From the NCBI RefSeq assembly GCF_029227915.1, contig NC_079877.1, forward strand, positions 26,683,851 to 26,747,850: a stretch of 64,000 nucleotides of DNA. The letters run 5' to 3'. Positions 55,385 through 64,000 of the stretch are shown in pieces. The notes beneath the pieces are model-generated. The model saw only the letters and a program-made list of their open reading frames with translations, was not told the DNA's origin and did no database searches. The DNA comes from Hydractinia symbiolongicarpus. Lineage: Eukaryota > Cnidaria > Hydrozoa > Anthoathecata > Hydractiniidae. Numbering within the stretch: position 1 is the stretch's first letter; every line of letters starts with the position of its first letter. The position numbers and the translations under genes were made by a program.

Positions 55385-56280
55385 ATAAAATTGCTGAGTG
55401 ATTGTTTTAGCTGCAAAGAGTTTTTTAAACCACATTTAGAATAGTTTTTTGGAAATGGGTATTATGCCTATACGGATGTGCGACACGACATACCGTAATT
55501 ATCCGATTAAGCGCCTAGCATTTTTAAGCGCCCTGCCACCCCCCCTCCCCTCAAATTAGTGCCCAGATAATTTGCACAAAGTTCAATAAGCGCCCACCTT
55601 GAGAAATTGGGCGCTTAATTGAAAATTTTACTTTCTTATATTGAGAACCCTAGAAAGACTAAACTTTATGTTGATACATCTTTTGTTCATTTTTATTTTT
55701 CAGAATAAAAGCAAAATTGAAAATTACCGTTGTCTAATTCGTACAAAGTTTTGAAAAATTTATAAGCTCCCAGCTTTTTTAAGCGCCCCCTTTGATTAAG
55801 CGCGCCTGTTCGAGTCATTACGGTAGCTGTACTAAGCGCTTAGACTAATGTAATTAACGTCATTAACGTCAGGCTGTTCTTTGTTACTATTTAACCAAGT
55901 TGCGCTACAGTTTTTTTGTAAGCTTACTAAACGTATGTGTAAATGTGGAAACCAATGTATAACATTGATTACCTGTACTAAGTCTCACCCTGAATTAAAT
56001 ACTTTTTTTTGAGTTTTGCTAGAAACATTTTGAAAAAAATTGCACAACAGGTAAACTGTATTTTTGCAGGAAAGTTATTTTTTGAAAAATATATTACACC
56101 TTAGCTGTGCGTGCGTTACACGATTTATGATATACTGCATACTTTTACTAAAGGGTTTCTCGTGAATGTGTGGCACAGTTTACAATTGCTATTAGTCCAT
56201 CAGACATTAAATGTCGGGTAATACAGTTACTTGCGAGTAAACCAGACTTTTTAACACAAGGTCCTCCTGTCTATTTTGCA
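55385..56280. repeat. Dispersed repeat family copy, split by a MITE
   Basis: AAATTGCTGAGTGATTG, then ATGTGCGACACGACA before the MITE and GCTGTACTAAGCGCTTAG after it, then GTTGCGCTACAG and ATTACCTGTACTAAG. This is the same order as at 20955-21300. The last part (GTGGCACAGTTTAC...ACTTGCGAGTAAACCAGAC) matches 3225-3310 and 25970-26050. Confidence 0.6.
55491..55825. mobile_element. 335-bp MITE with TA target duplication
   Basis: Ends are inverted: TACCGTAATTATCCGATTAA on the left and, on the other strand at the right, TACCGTAATGACTCGAACAG. Both lead into GGCGC/AAGCGCC-rich inner arms (TTAAGCGCC at 55507 and 55783). TA borders both sides. The interrupted dispersed repeat reads continuously across it when compared with 21100-21130, which confirms the limits. 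TA duplication fits Tc1/mariner-type mobilisation. No coding capacity. Confidence 0.75.
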
Positions 56281-56327
56281 TATGTGTGCTGTAAATCCAT
56301 GAGCATATATCAGATGCATATATTTAT

Positions 56328-56395
56328 GCCCTGTTGGTCTAATGGCTATGACACTCGTGCAAGTGAGAGATCCAGGTTCAAATCCCTGACAGGCT
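56328..56395 (+). tRNA. tRNA-like sequence (degenerate tRNA or SINE head)
   Basis: GCCCTGTTGGTCTAATGGC includes an A box (TGGTCTAATGG), and CAGGTTCAAATCCCTG holds a B box (GGTTCAAATCC). The acceptor arm GCCCTGT/ACAGGCT has one mismatch and one G-T pair. The anticodon stem is weak and its loop appears to be 8 nt, so no anticodon is assigned. It is more likely a tRNA-derived repeat or tRNA pseudogene than a working tRNA. Confidence 0.45.
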
Positions 56396-56924
56396 AGGAA
56401 ATACATAATTATCATGCACCTACAACAACCAGGTTTTCATAAAAAAATGATATTGGCTATATTGAGTATAATAGGTAATCTTTGAGTCGTAGAGGGGGGA
56501 ATTGCGTACATTCATCACTTTCATTTATAAAGCCTAAAAATGCCTTGCTTTTTGTAATAGATCTATCACTTTATGATAAAATGTTTTGTGTTGATAAACC
56601 TGGTAGGCACCAGAAACTAAAAAAGGCCATTCTTACTAAAAAATTTTGCCATTCTCATGGACTTCTCCAATTATTTCTAAATCTCGACTTTTTAATGTTG
56701 TTGTCATTGGAACCAAGGTTTGTTTAAATACTTGTATTGGCACATAATTCTGCTAAAATGATTTACTGTATATTGTCCTGATATAAATTTGAGACCTTTT
56801 TTTCATCTATTGAATTTGAAATATTTGCACCTTAATGTTTTTTATACTCATAGACTAGTACGATACATACCTTAGATATATTTAGTATACGTAATCTTTG
56901 AGTTTTATGGGGGGGGGGAGATTT

Positions 56925-57085
56925 TGCCTGCCTCTGCCTTGCCGTTCCCTTACCTCGCCAGCACTGACCGTGCCTTTGCCTACCCTTCCTGTGCCTTTTC
57001 TGTTGCCTACCCCATCCTTACTGATTACGTTTTCTGTTCCTTGCATGCCTTTGCCGTGCCCTTTCTTTGCCGTGCTTAATTCCTT
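56925..57085. repeat. Pyrimidine-rich degenerate TGCCT/CCTTTGCCGTG tract
   Basis: Irregular iteration of TGCC(T) words on the plus strand, preceded by AATCTTTGAGTTTTATGGGG. That leader is similar to AATCTTTGAGTCGTAGAGGG at 56478, so two copies of a short repeat start are present. Confidence 0.6.
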
Positions 57086-60000
57086 TTCCTTGGCAACCTC
57101 TCCACAACACTTTCTGTATTGATTATTTAACCGATAACGTACCTAAAAATGATTTGGAATTTTTGGGAAGGCAATGACACAAATTTTTTGCGAAAAGCTT
57201 ATATTTTATTTACCAAGTAGAACACTATGCAACTTGTTCAGACTTTCGGTGTCAACATTTATATATACGGACTACGCGATGCATTGTCTCGACCAATCAC
57301 GGCGCACGAGTAAACTCTATTTTTTTCAGGGCCTTTTTCATCAAATCTGTCAATAAATACAGTGATAATGAGAGACAAAAAAGACCTGGGGACGAGATTG
57401 GCTAACACTATTTTTAAATTATATTGCTTTAGATGAACCGATCAATCACACGACAGGCTAAAATCATAATTTGAAGAAACTATGATAATTGCTGTAAGTC
57501 TAATAGAACTTCTAGGAACTTCAATGAAAAAAGACAAAGATTGGTTATCGGTGGGTACGTATAATAAATAATTTACAAAAGAGGGAGTATATAGGAAAAG
57601 GGGAAAAAATCGGTTTTACGAAAGTGACCAACTTTAAACTGTCATTTTGTAATGGGATATGGCCCTAAACTGAGGAGAGAGGTGTGTATATCCAAATCAT
57701 GCATAATTCTTGGTTAGTTCTTTCTGTCATAACATAAAAAACCCGATTTTATAGCGCATGTGATTATATTGTTCGCAATTCAGGGAGATTTTTTCCTATT
57801 GCTAAGTTGGGTTGTAATGTTCAAAGCTAGAGTTTAATGGATCGCTGAAAAGTCCTGTAGTTTGTTGCAAATCCTAAGTAACAACGCTGTATTTAGGTTT
57901 TAATCTATTTTGCACGAGAAAGTCTAATTAATCTTATTTACAAATAAATAAATCATTTCTTACAATCCATTTTAATTATCAGTAATCTAATTAAGGCCAC
58001 TTATCACTAATTTAAAAAAGCACTTTATTCCTAAACAAGCCATTTACGTTAGGGATCATTACACCTTGTACAAGTTGTAAGTGCTTTGCGGGAGATGAAC
58101 CTTTCGCTGTGGGAGATGGATTAATACACAGCTAGTGCCAATTTACTTTTGCAGATTCGCAACTTGATAAAGATGCTTTTTTGACGTCATGATTGAAAGG
58201 CAGCAGAATCATTAATTGTTAAGCTAAGAATTCTTCCCTATACAAACCTTCTTGTAACACGACGCCGGTTTATTCCAGACCAATTGTTCCCATATACAAT
58301 ATTGCAATACATAAGCAGTATCTTCATAGATAGTAATCGGTTTTGTGCATAATAACAGCTTAATTTCAGCTGAGGCTGGATGTTGTGTTTTTTTACAAAT
58401 TTTTATCATTGAACGTTCTTATTTGTTTTCTCATAAAAATGGGGAAATATATGGTAATATGTACATGTAGTTATAGCGATGTCTGCAGAGAACACATAAG
58501 AGAAACAGTTTTTAATAGTCTATCTTGCAAGCAGAGAAAAAATTCGGAAATAATTTTTTCTTTGTTATTCAGCCGTTAATTCTTAATCTATAAAAGGAGT
58601 TCAGGTTGAGCACGTTGTTAATATGTTCTTAGTCCTAATGTTTGTCTAAACTAGGTTCTCTCTACAACCATCCACATAATCTTTGAGACAAACTAGAAAT
58701 TCTATCAAAGAAACAGAAATGGCCGTTGACGCAAATGTCCATTTTTCCAACTGAGACGGTTTAAACATGAAAAAGCTATATTTAACCTATAGCAGCACTG
58801 TAAGGCTTCGTTCTTGTGAAATTTTCTGTTTCACTAGTTGAATTCAGAATTTCCTAAGACTTTAAGTCGAAGCTAAAGCTGGAGTTCCGTGAGCCTGAAG
58901 GCAGTACGTGGAGTTTGAGAAGACTTGTGATGCGAGTTTGTGAATTTTTTTTTGTCAAAAATCGAAAAGTCTCAATATTTATGTGGGTGATTTTCAAGGA
59001 AGGCAAGAACAATCAAATCTGTAAATCTATACGTAGGATGCACACTACGGCGGACATTTGTACCTAACAGTTGTAGCACATTGCTGGATAGCAGCAGAGT
59101 CAAACTGTTTTAAAAATAGTGGATAGCCATCCACTCCTTAGAAGAGTCTAGTATGTAAGAAATTATCTGAACGAATGATCGAACAAACAGACAAACGAAT
59201 AAACAAACGACGTTGGGTTATAAGTCACGGTATATAACCTTCAATGACTCGTGTATAACAGTAATTACATTATTCATTACTAAGTTTTGTTGTCTATGAT
59301 CGGATTAATTTGACTTCAATTAGAAAAGAGATGAATTATAATACCATGAGACATAGGTAGTCATTTATTGCACAGAAATGGAGAAGGAGAGAGAAGTTGT
59401 AGAGATACACAGATATAAAATCAAGCTGCAATCAAGAGAAAAAAAGGAAGGACTAAACTAAAAACTAAGTATTATCAGTATTGTCTGCCATATGCCTAGC
59501 CGTTGCATATCATAAAGTTGATTTATGTTCCAGGGAAGTTAAAGGAAGATACCAAGAGGTTTGTGTTACTTGTGGTTTAAGTATTATATCATTAACGAAT
59601 AGAAATGTTCTTTTAGCTACCTAGGTACGTGTGTGACTGTATAGAACTTAAATTATTGTGGGGAAAGGGCAAGAATATCGTGTTTATTTTCTACATAAGC
59701 ATAATCGGATAATCCGATATATAATCGGATGAATAAGAATTTGTATTTTAACAAAGCTGTATGTATTAATTGTACAATAAGAAGTCCGCAGTTCAGAATT
59801 CCGTGCATGCTTTTTACAAACTAAGAAATCCTTCTATTTTTTAGACAGTAGTAAAATAATGTTATCGAACAGGTGGTTGTCAAAAAAATATTCTCTTATC
59901 TTACTTTTTGACAAGAAACCATAATACTCGAAAGATGCCTTTGAGAAGTGGCCTTTTATTCGTCAAAACAAAGGCTTATTCTATCCTGCAACGCAGTCGC

Positions 60001-60448
60001 TAATGCAAAGCTCTATTTATGTCTTATTTTAAAAAATAGCTTGGTAAAACTCTTATTAATTACAATCAATCAAACTGGAGCTATTTCTCTTTTAACATCT
60101 GCTGGTTGATAGCTATCATTTCACACTCATGGCTAACATAGGGTCGATAAATTGGTTTTACACGTAAAGGGGTATTGCAGTACCTAAAAGGGACCCCACT
60201 ATGGTTGTGGCTACCTCTATATTGACCAGAAATTAGTGTTTTTGATCTTGCCTCTTGCAGGCTATTTAATTATTCTTATCTAAAAAAAGGATATTATCTA
60301 TGCTACCTAGAACCCCACTCTTCTGTTACTTAGTGATGACTTTGTTTTATCTTAGATTCTTAACTCGAAAGCTAGTTGAACAAAAGCGTTTCGTACAAAG
60401 CTACAGGGATAGTTGACGAACCAATCCATTATAAAGATTACAAAGAAA
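57086..60448. other. Intergenic sequence upstream of the GPCR gene
   Basis: No coding blocks recognised. A small nested palindrome (ATCGGATAATCCGAT, near 59704) and ordinary AT-rich sequence. The GPCR promoter must lie near the right end but no clear core element was identified. Confidence 0.5.
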
Positions 60449-61771
60449 ATGTCGGCTTCAAATAACAGTACAAACAACAATAATGGAAACTTCACAGCCG
60501 AACTCCCAACGCTTTTTTCTCTTCCAACAGTTTGTATGTTCTTTACACTGTACAGTTTAGTGTTATTGATTGGAATTCTTGGCAACGTCTTAACCTGTGG
60601 AGTCATTTTACTTCGCAAGTCAATGCGAAGGTCGATACATTTTTATACGTTCAATTTAGCCACATGCGACCTCCTGATATTGTTATTTTATGTTCCAAAT
60701 CAATTAGCCTACATATATGAGCAAATGAACTGGAAGATGGGTTTAGCAATGTGTAAAATCAGTTATTTTATTTTACCAATAGCTCTGGTTAGTACCATAG
60801 GAACACTACTAGCCATCACTATAGATCGAGCAAGAGGATTGTTGCAGCCGTTTAGATGGCGCTCAGATTCAACAAGAATCGCAAAAATCGCTATTCCAAT
60901 TATATGGTTCTTTTCTATAATTTTAAACATTCCAATGTTTATTGTACCCCAAGTTATGCAGCACCAGATTTACACAGTATGCTCAGAAGTATGGCCGAAC
61001 ACAAAAATTGAGACATATTATTGGTTCAGCATGTTTATTGTTGTCTTCGCCATTCCATTGGCCATCATCTTTATACTCCATGTGGTAATGGTAGCCATAA
61101 TACGGAAAGAAGAAAATGTAGTTCATCGAAGACACAATAAGAAAATGATGCACTTGACAGTTGCGGTTGTTATTGTTTTTACAGTTTCAACTGGTTTTCA
61201 GCATGTTTACTTTTTTTTAACCGTATACGGGGAAATATCGTTGAAAATTAAAGAAGCTGCCCTGCTTTACTGCATATCAAACTTTGTTGTCTCGCTTCAA
61301 GCTTCTTTGAATCCAATTATTTACGGCACGCTACGTCACGATTTCCAAAAAGCATTCAAAAGCATATTCGTTAAATTGATGGACAAATTAAAACTGCATA
61401 ATTTCTTCTGTTTTTCATTTGGGGGAGCAATGACAACGGCTACCTCAGTGAACTCCTTGTCGATATACATGCCCCGATTGGATTGTCACAATGAACCAGC
61501 TAACCATAAAAATCTATCAATTCTCAATTTTGGCAATACTAGCCAGTGTACAGAATACGAAAGAGCTTGCTCTAAAGTAAGATTTCTCGACGTAGAAAAT
61601 GATCAATGCGATGATGAACTAGATTTTAATGGAAATCCATCTAAAGTGGATCATCGTTTATTAGGCTTCAGTGGTAAAGATTCTTTGAATTTTGGGTTTA
61701 ATTTTGAGACTACGTTTGCAGAAACGCCTAGCTATGAAATAATCAAAGACATGAAAGAAACTATCTTGTGA
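60449..61771 (+). CDS. Class A (rhodopsin-like) GPCR, peptide-receptor-like, single exon
   Basis: 440 aa seven-transmembrane receptor in one exon. The frame is open further upstream but 60449 is its first ATG (AAAATG context). N-terminal sequons at N5, N6 and N14. Hallmarks: GN (N46, 1.50), LATCD (D74, 2.50), C102 (3.25) pairing with C178 in ECL2, DRA at 126-128 in place of DRY, W153 (4.50), P203 (5.50) and NPIIY at 288-292 (NPxxY). TM6 reads FTVSTGFQH and lacks the usual CWxP toggle motif. The C-terminal tail is about 148 residues. The overall look is that of neuropeptide-type receptors expanded in cnidarians; the ligand is unknown. An orphan or chemosensory receptor is equally possible. Confidence 0.9.
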   Translation: MSASNNSTNNNNGNFTAELPTLFSLPTVCMFFTLYSLVLLIGILGNVLTCGVILLRKSMRRSIHFYTFNLATCDLLILLFYVPNQLAYIYEQMNWKMGLAMCKISYFILPIALVSTIGTLLAITIDRARGLLQPFRWRSDSTRIAKIAIPIIWFFSIILNIPMFIVPQVMQHQIYTVCSEVWPNTKIETYYWFSMFIVVFAIPLAIIFILHVVMVAIIRKEENVVHRRHNKKMMHLTVAVVIVFTVSTGFQHVYFFLTVYGEISLKIKEAALLYCISNFVVSLQASLNPIIYGTLRHDFQKAFKSIFVKLMDKLKLHNFFCFSFGGAMTTATSVNSLSIYMPRLDCHNEPANHKNLSILNFGNTSQCTEYERACSKVRFLDVENDQCDDELDFNGNPSKVDHRLLGFSGKDSLNFGFNFETTFAETPSYEIIKDMKETIL

Positions 61772-61898
61772 CTGCTTTTGTTATAGATGACTAGCTTTAA
61801 AATCGATTACTCTTGACAAAGGAACTTCACAACTTGTTAACAAGAAAAGCCTTTTGTATAGAATTTACAGTACCTACTTAACAGCTAGCTAGCTATGC

Positions 61899-61904
61899 AA
61901 TAAA
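61899..61904 (+). terminator. Polyadenylation signal AATAAA of the GPCR gene
   Basis: AATAAA 128 nt after the GPCR stop codon. It is the first canonical signal downstream and in the correct orientation. The cleavage site is not defined. Confidence 0.5.
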
Positions 61905-64000
61905 TAGAAGTATTAAACCTTCAAAAATATGTATATAAAATTCCCATGTATTAACGCAATATAAGCTTAAGAACTGTAACATTGGTTCACATAGACAACA
62001 AAAATGGTTTTAAACGTCCTCGCTCCAGTCTACTTTTAAACAGTTCATTTACCCTTTTATTAGGAATCGGTTTTTTCGAATTTTTAGATTTTTTTGCATG
62101 CATTAGTAAATGGATGCATGGATTTTTTTTCACGCTGGGCGATATGTTCAGCAGGTCTAAAAACTTCCCTATCTGAGCTCGAAGATCCATTATGCTTATA
62201 CTGTGATGGAATAAATTTTCGCGTGAATAAACTTTCGGGAGAATTAAATTGCGTGATTCGATATTTTTTTTTATTATTAGATTTCGCAAGAATTTAGTTT
62301 TGCCAATGGATGATTTCAATAATTTTCGCGAGAAATTATTATCTAGAATGACCAAGCATTACATAATTTGAATAATTTATGGTTCATTCTAGCACAAGTT
62401 TATATCTATTCATCAAATAATTTCAGGCATTTCGTCCTTCATAAACATAAAGGTCTATGCCCCAGTCGCATTCCTCGGCGAAACCGTTATCTCAGTTATT
62501 AACGTAGTAACTTTCCTCAGGCTTTGTGTAGGAAGTCCCAGACTGATGACTCTCCACTTCTGTAGCTAGCGCAATGTCAGCAAAAGAAAAACTTGTCCAT
62601 TATTAAGATACATAAATAAAGTGTGAGCGAAGTCAAATATTAGTGAATTTACGCAAACGCAATCATCAACTCGGAAAATTGAGTTCATGAATGACGAAAT
62701 TGATAGAGATTTGCTAGACCATATCTTCAAGAATAGCAACAATGACAGTTAAAACATTTTTGCGTAAAAGCCCAGAAACGCGCGGAATCGCGATATTAAA
62801 TTCCATAAGTAAAAATAATATGCAAAATATTAAGAGGTTACGGAAAAAAAACTTTGGTTTAATTTCTCTTAAAAACATATCAAAAAAGCCTAAATTATTC
62901 TTATTACTAGCTGAAACACTAAACTTATCAGCCAACCCGAATCTTAGGAATGCCTTTTTCGTAATATTTGTTGTTTGACTCATATCTTTACAATTATCAG
63001 TTTTCTGAATCACTAAGCATACCGACGACCTTAGTAACCTTAGATATCATAGCAACATTAGTTACCTTAGCAACCTCTATCTGAGATTTTAACATCTGTT
63101 AGCTAATTAAATGCGACAGAAGCACACAGAATACTGCTCAAATTTTATTTTTAACTTTGTTGACCGGATACTATTGTATCCACATTGATTAAAAGATATT
63201 TTTACCAACCACAAGCAATGACAAATCTGACAAGTTCATTAAACATTTGTGGTAATTGTCCCCATTGGCAATTTTTTCGCTAATTAATTAATTAACGACC
63301 ACAAAAAGTGATATGTCCGATTTTTTGCTTCATCGAGCATTATAAGTTTTATCGACAAACTGGACATTCAGTCAAATTAACAATCCAACCATAGCACATT
63401 GTATTTTATTGTGTTGTATTATTAAAATGACTAAATAAGAAATTCCAGATGCAACTTTTCTTGTTGTTTGCCTATGGCTATTTTTTATTTTTTGAGAATT
63501 TTTCAAATCTTTGCTTCATTGGTCTTTATTCAATGCATTTAACGATCCACACTAAATAAACAAAATTTTCACATTAAAATGTTAACATGAACAATTCGTG
63601 AAAGCAAAATTATTATTCTGGCCTTGACCTCGCACATTGCATCAATGGAAGCTTACCACTCTCCCGGTTTAAATTTTTTGATTTAGAAGCAATAAATAAG
63701 AGCGATGAGTGAAGGCATAGCAGTTAATTGGATTATCAATCTTGTCAAGAAAGTATAGTGACTCCATCAGATAAAAGATGGCAGATGTATGCTCTTTTTG
63801 ATAAAGGTAATTGGTTATGTCAAACATTAATACGTAGCAGATAGCAACATAAAACGAATGGTGATACATTTTAGTGAATAATTGTGTAATAATTTACTCT
63901 TGTCGTCAATTTTGATTGCACCGGATATACAGGAATGTAAAATAAAATGATGTAAGCATGGGAAAAACCCACATGAATCATCCCTTCGCTACTCGTAGTT
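61905..64000. other. Sequence downstream of the GPCR gene
   Basis: Open frames on both strands at 61987-62355 and 62714-63013 show no domain, splice flanks or conservation that I can use. Some TTTTCGCG-containing AT-rich motifs (near 62214 and 62320). No gene called. Confidence 0.45.

Noticed and set aside
56328-56395. Functional tRNA gene
   Set aside because: A and B boxes are good but the anticodon stem is weak, the loop appears to be 8 nt and the acceptor arm has a mismatch, so it is kept only as tRNA-like.
60413-60448. Upstream extension of the GPCR frame by 12 codons
   Set aside because: It begins with TTG, not ATG. The first ATG of the frame is at 60449.
61987-63013. Minus-strand frames of 122 and 99 aa with overlapping plus-strand frames
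   Set aside because: Similar frame lengths on both strands, no domain, no splice or homology support.

Overview
This is eukaryotic, AT-rich, intron-rich and repeat-rich animal DNA. I infer a cnidarian, most likely a hydrozoan; this rests on gene style, CR1/L2-type LINEs and the repeat families, not on a diagnostic marker. Only three host genes can be supported as intact: two tandem copies of a 15-exon membrane transporter gene (minus strand) and one intronless class A GPCR gene (plus strand). Most of the remaining sequence is duplication, satellite or mobile-element DNA.

Layout. 1-1583: a broken MADF-BESS gene fragment, then plain sequence. 1584-18127 (unit A) and 24279-40783 (unit B) are two direct copies of one ~16.5 kb segment, separated by a 6.15 kb spacer. 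Each unit carries a full minus-strand gene for a ZIFL-like (zinc-induced-facilitator-like) major facilitator transporter. I rebuilt all 15 exons in each copy. Splice sites and phases agree, both encode 522 residues without a break, and both keep the same rare GC-AG intron 2. Introns differ by many private insertions, but exons keep identical lengths, so both copies appear to be under selection. 40784-45870 holds a hairpin palindrome, an 88-bp satellite, a 726-bp (TCTG)n array and Helitron-like mini-elements whose 3' ends abut the 5' ends of the next unit.

45871-53872 is best read as a single 8 kb DNA transposon. Its terminal inverted repeats are largely built of 10-bp tandem units and it is flanked by 8-bp direct repeats (ATTAAAAT). 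A paralogous empty target site lies at about 19230. Inside are the remains of a minus-strand gene with a CxGC/YYH domain, interrupted by two LINEs: a frameshifted 5'-truncated one (46910-49217) and a nearly complete one (about 49500-53085). The latter has PHD, endonuclease and RT domains and a 2A-like motif with one altered key residue. 54000-64000 holds a dispersed repeat hit by a TA-flanked MITE, a tRNA-like sequence, a pyrimidine-rich tract, the GPCR gene and unassigned sequence.

The GPCR and the transporters have no evident functional link. The main biological story is paralog evolution (tandem duplication, with a promoter-proximal (TA)n expansion in one copy) and nested transposition.
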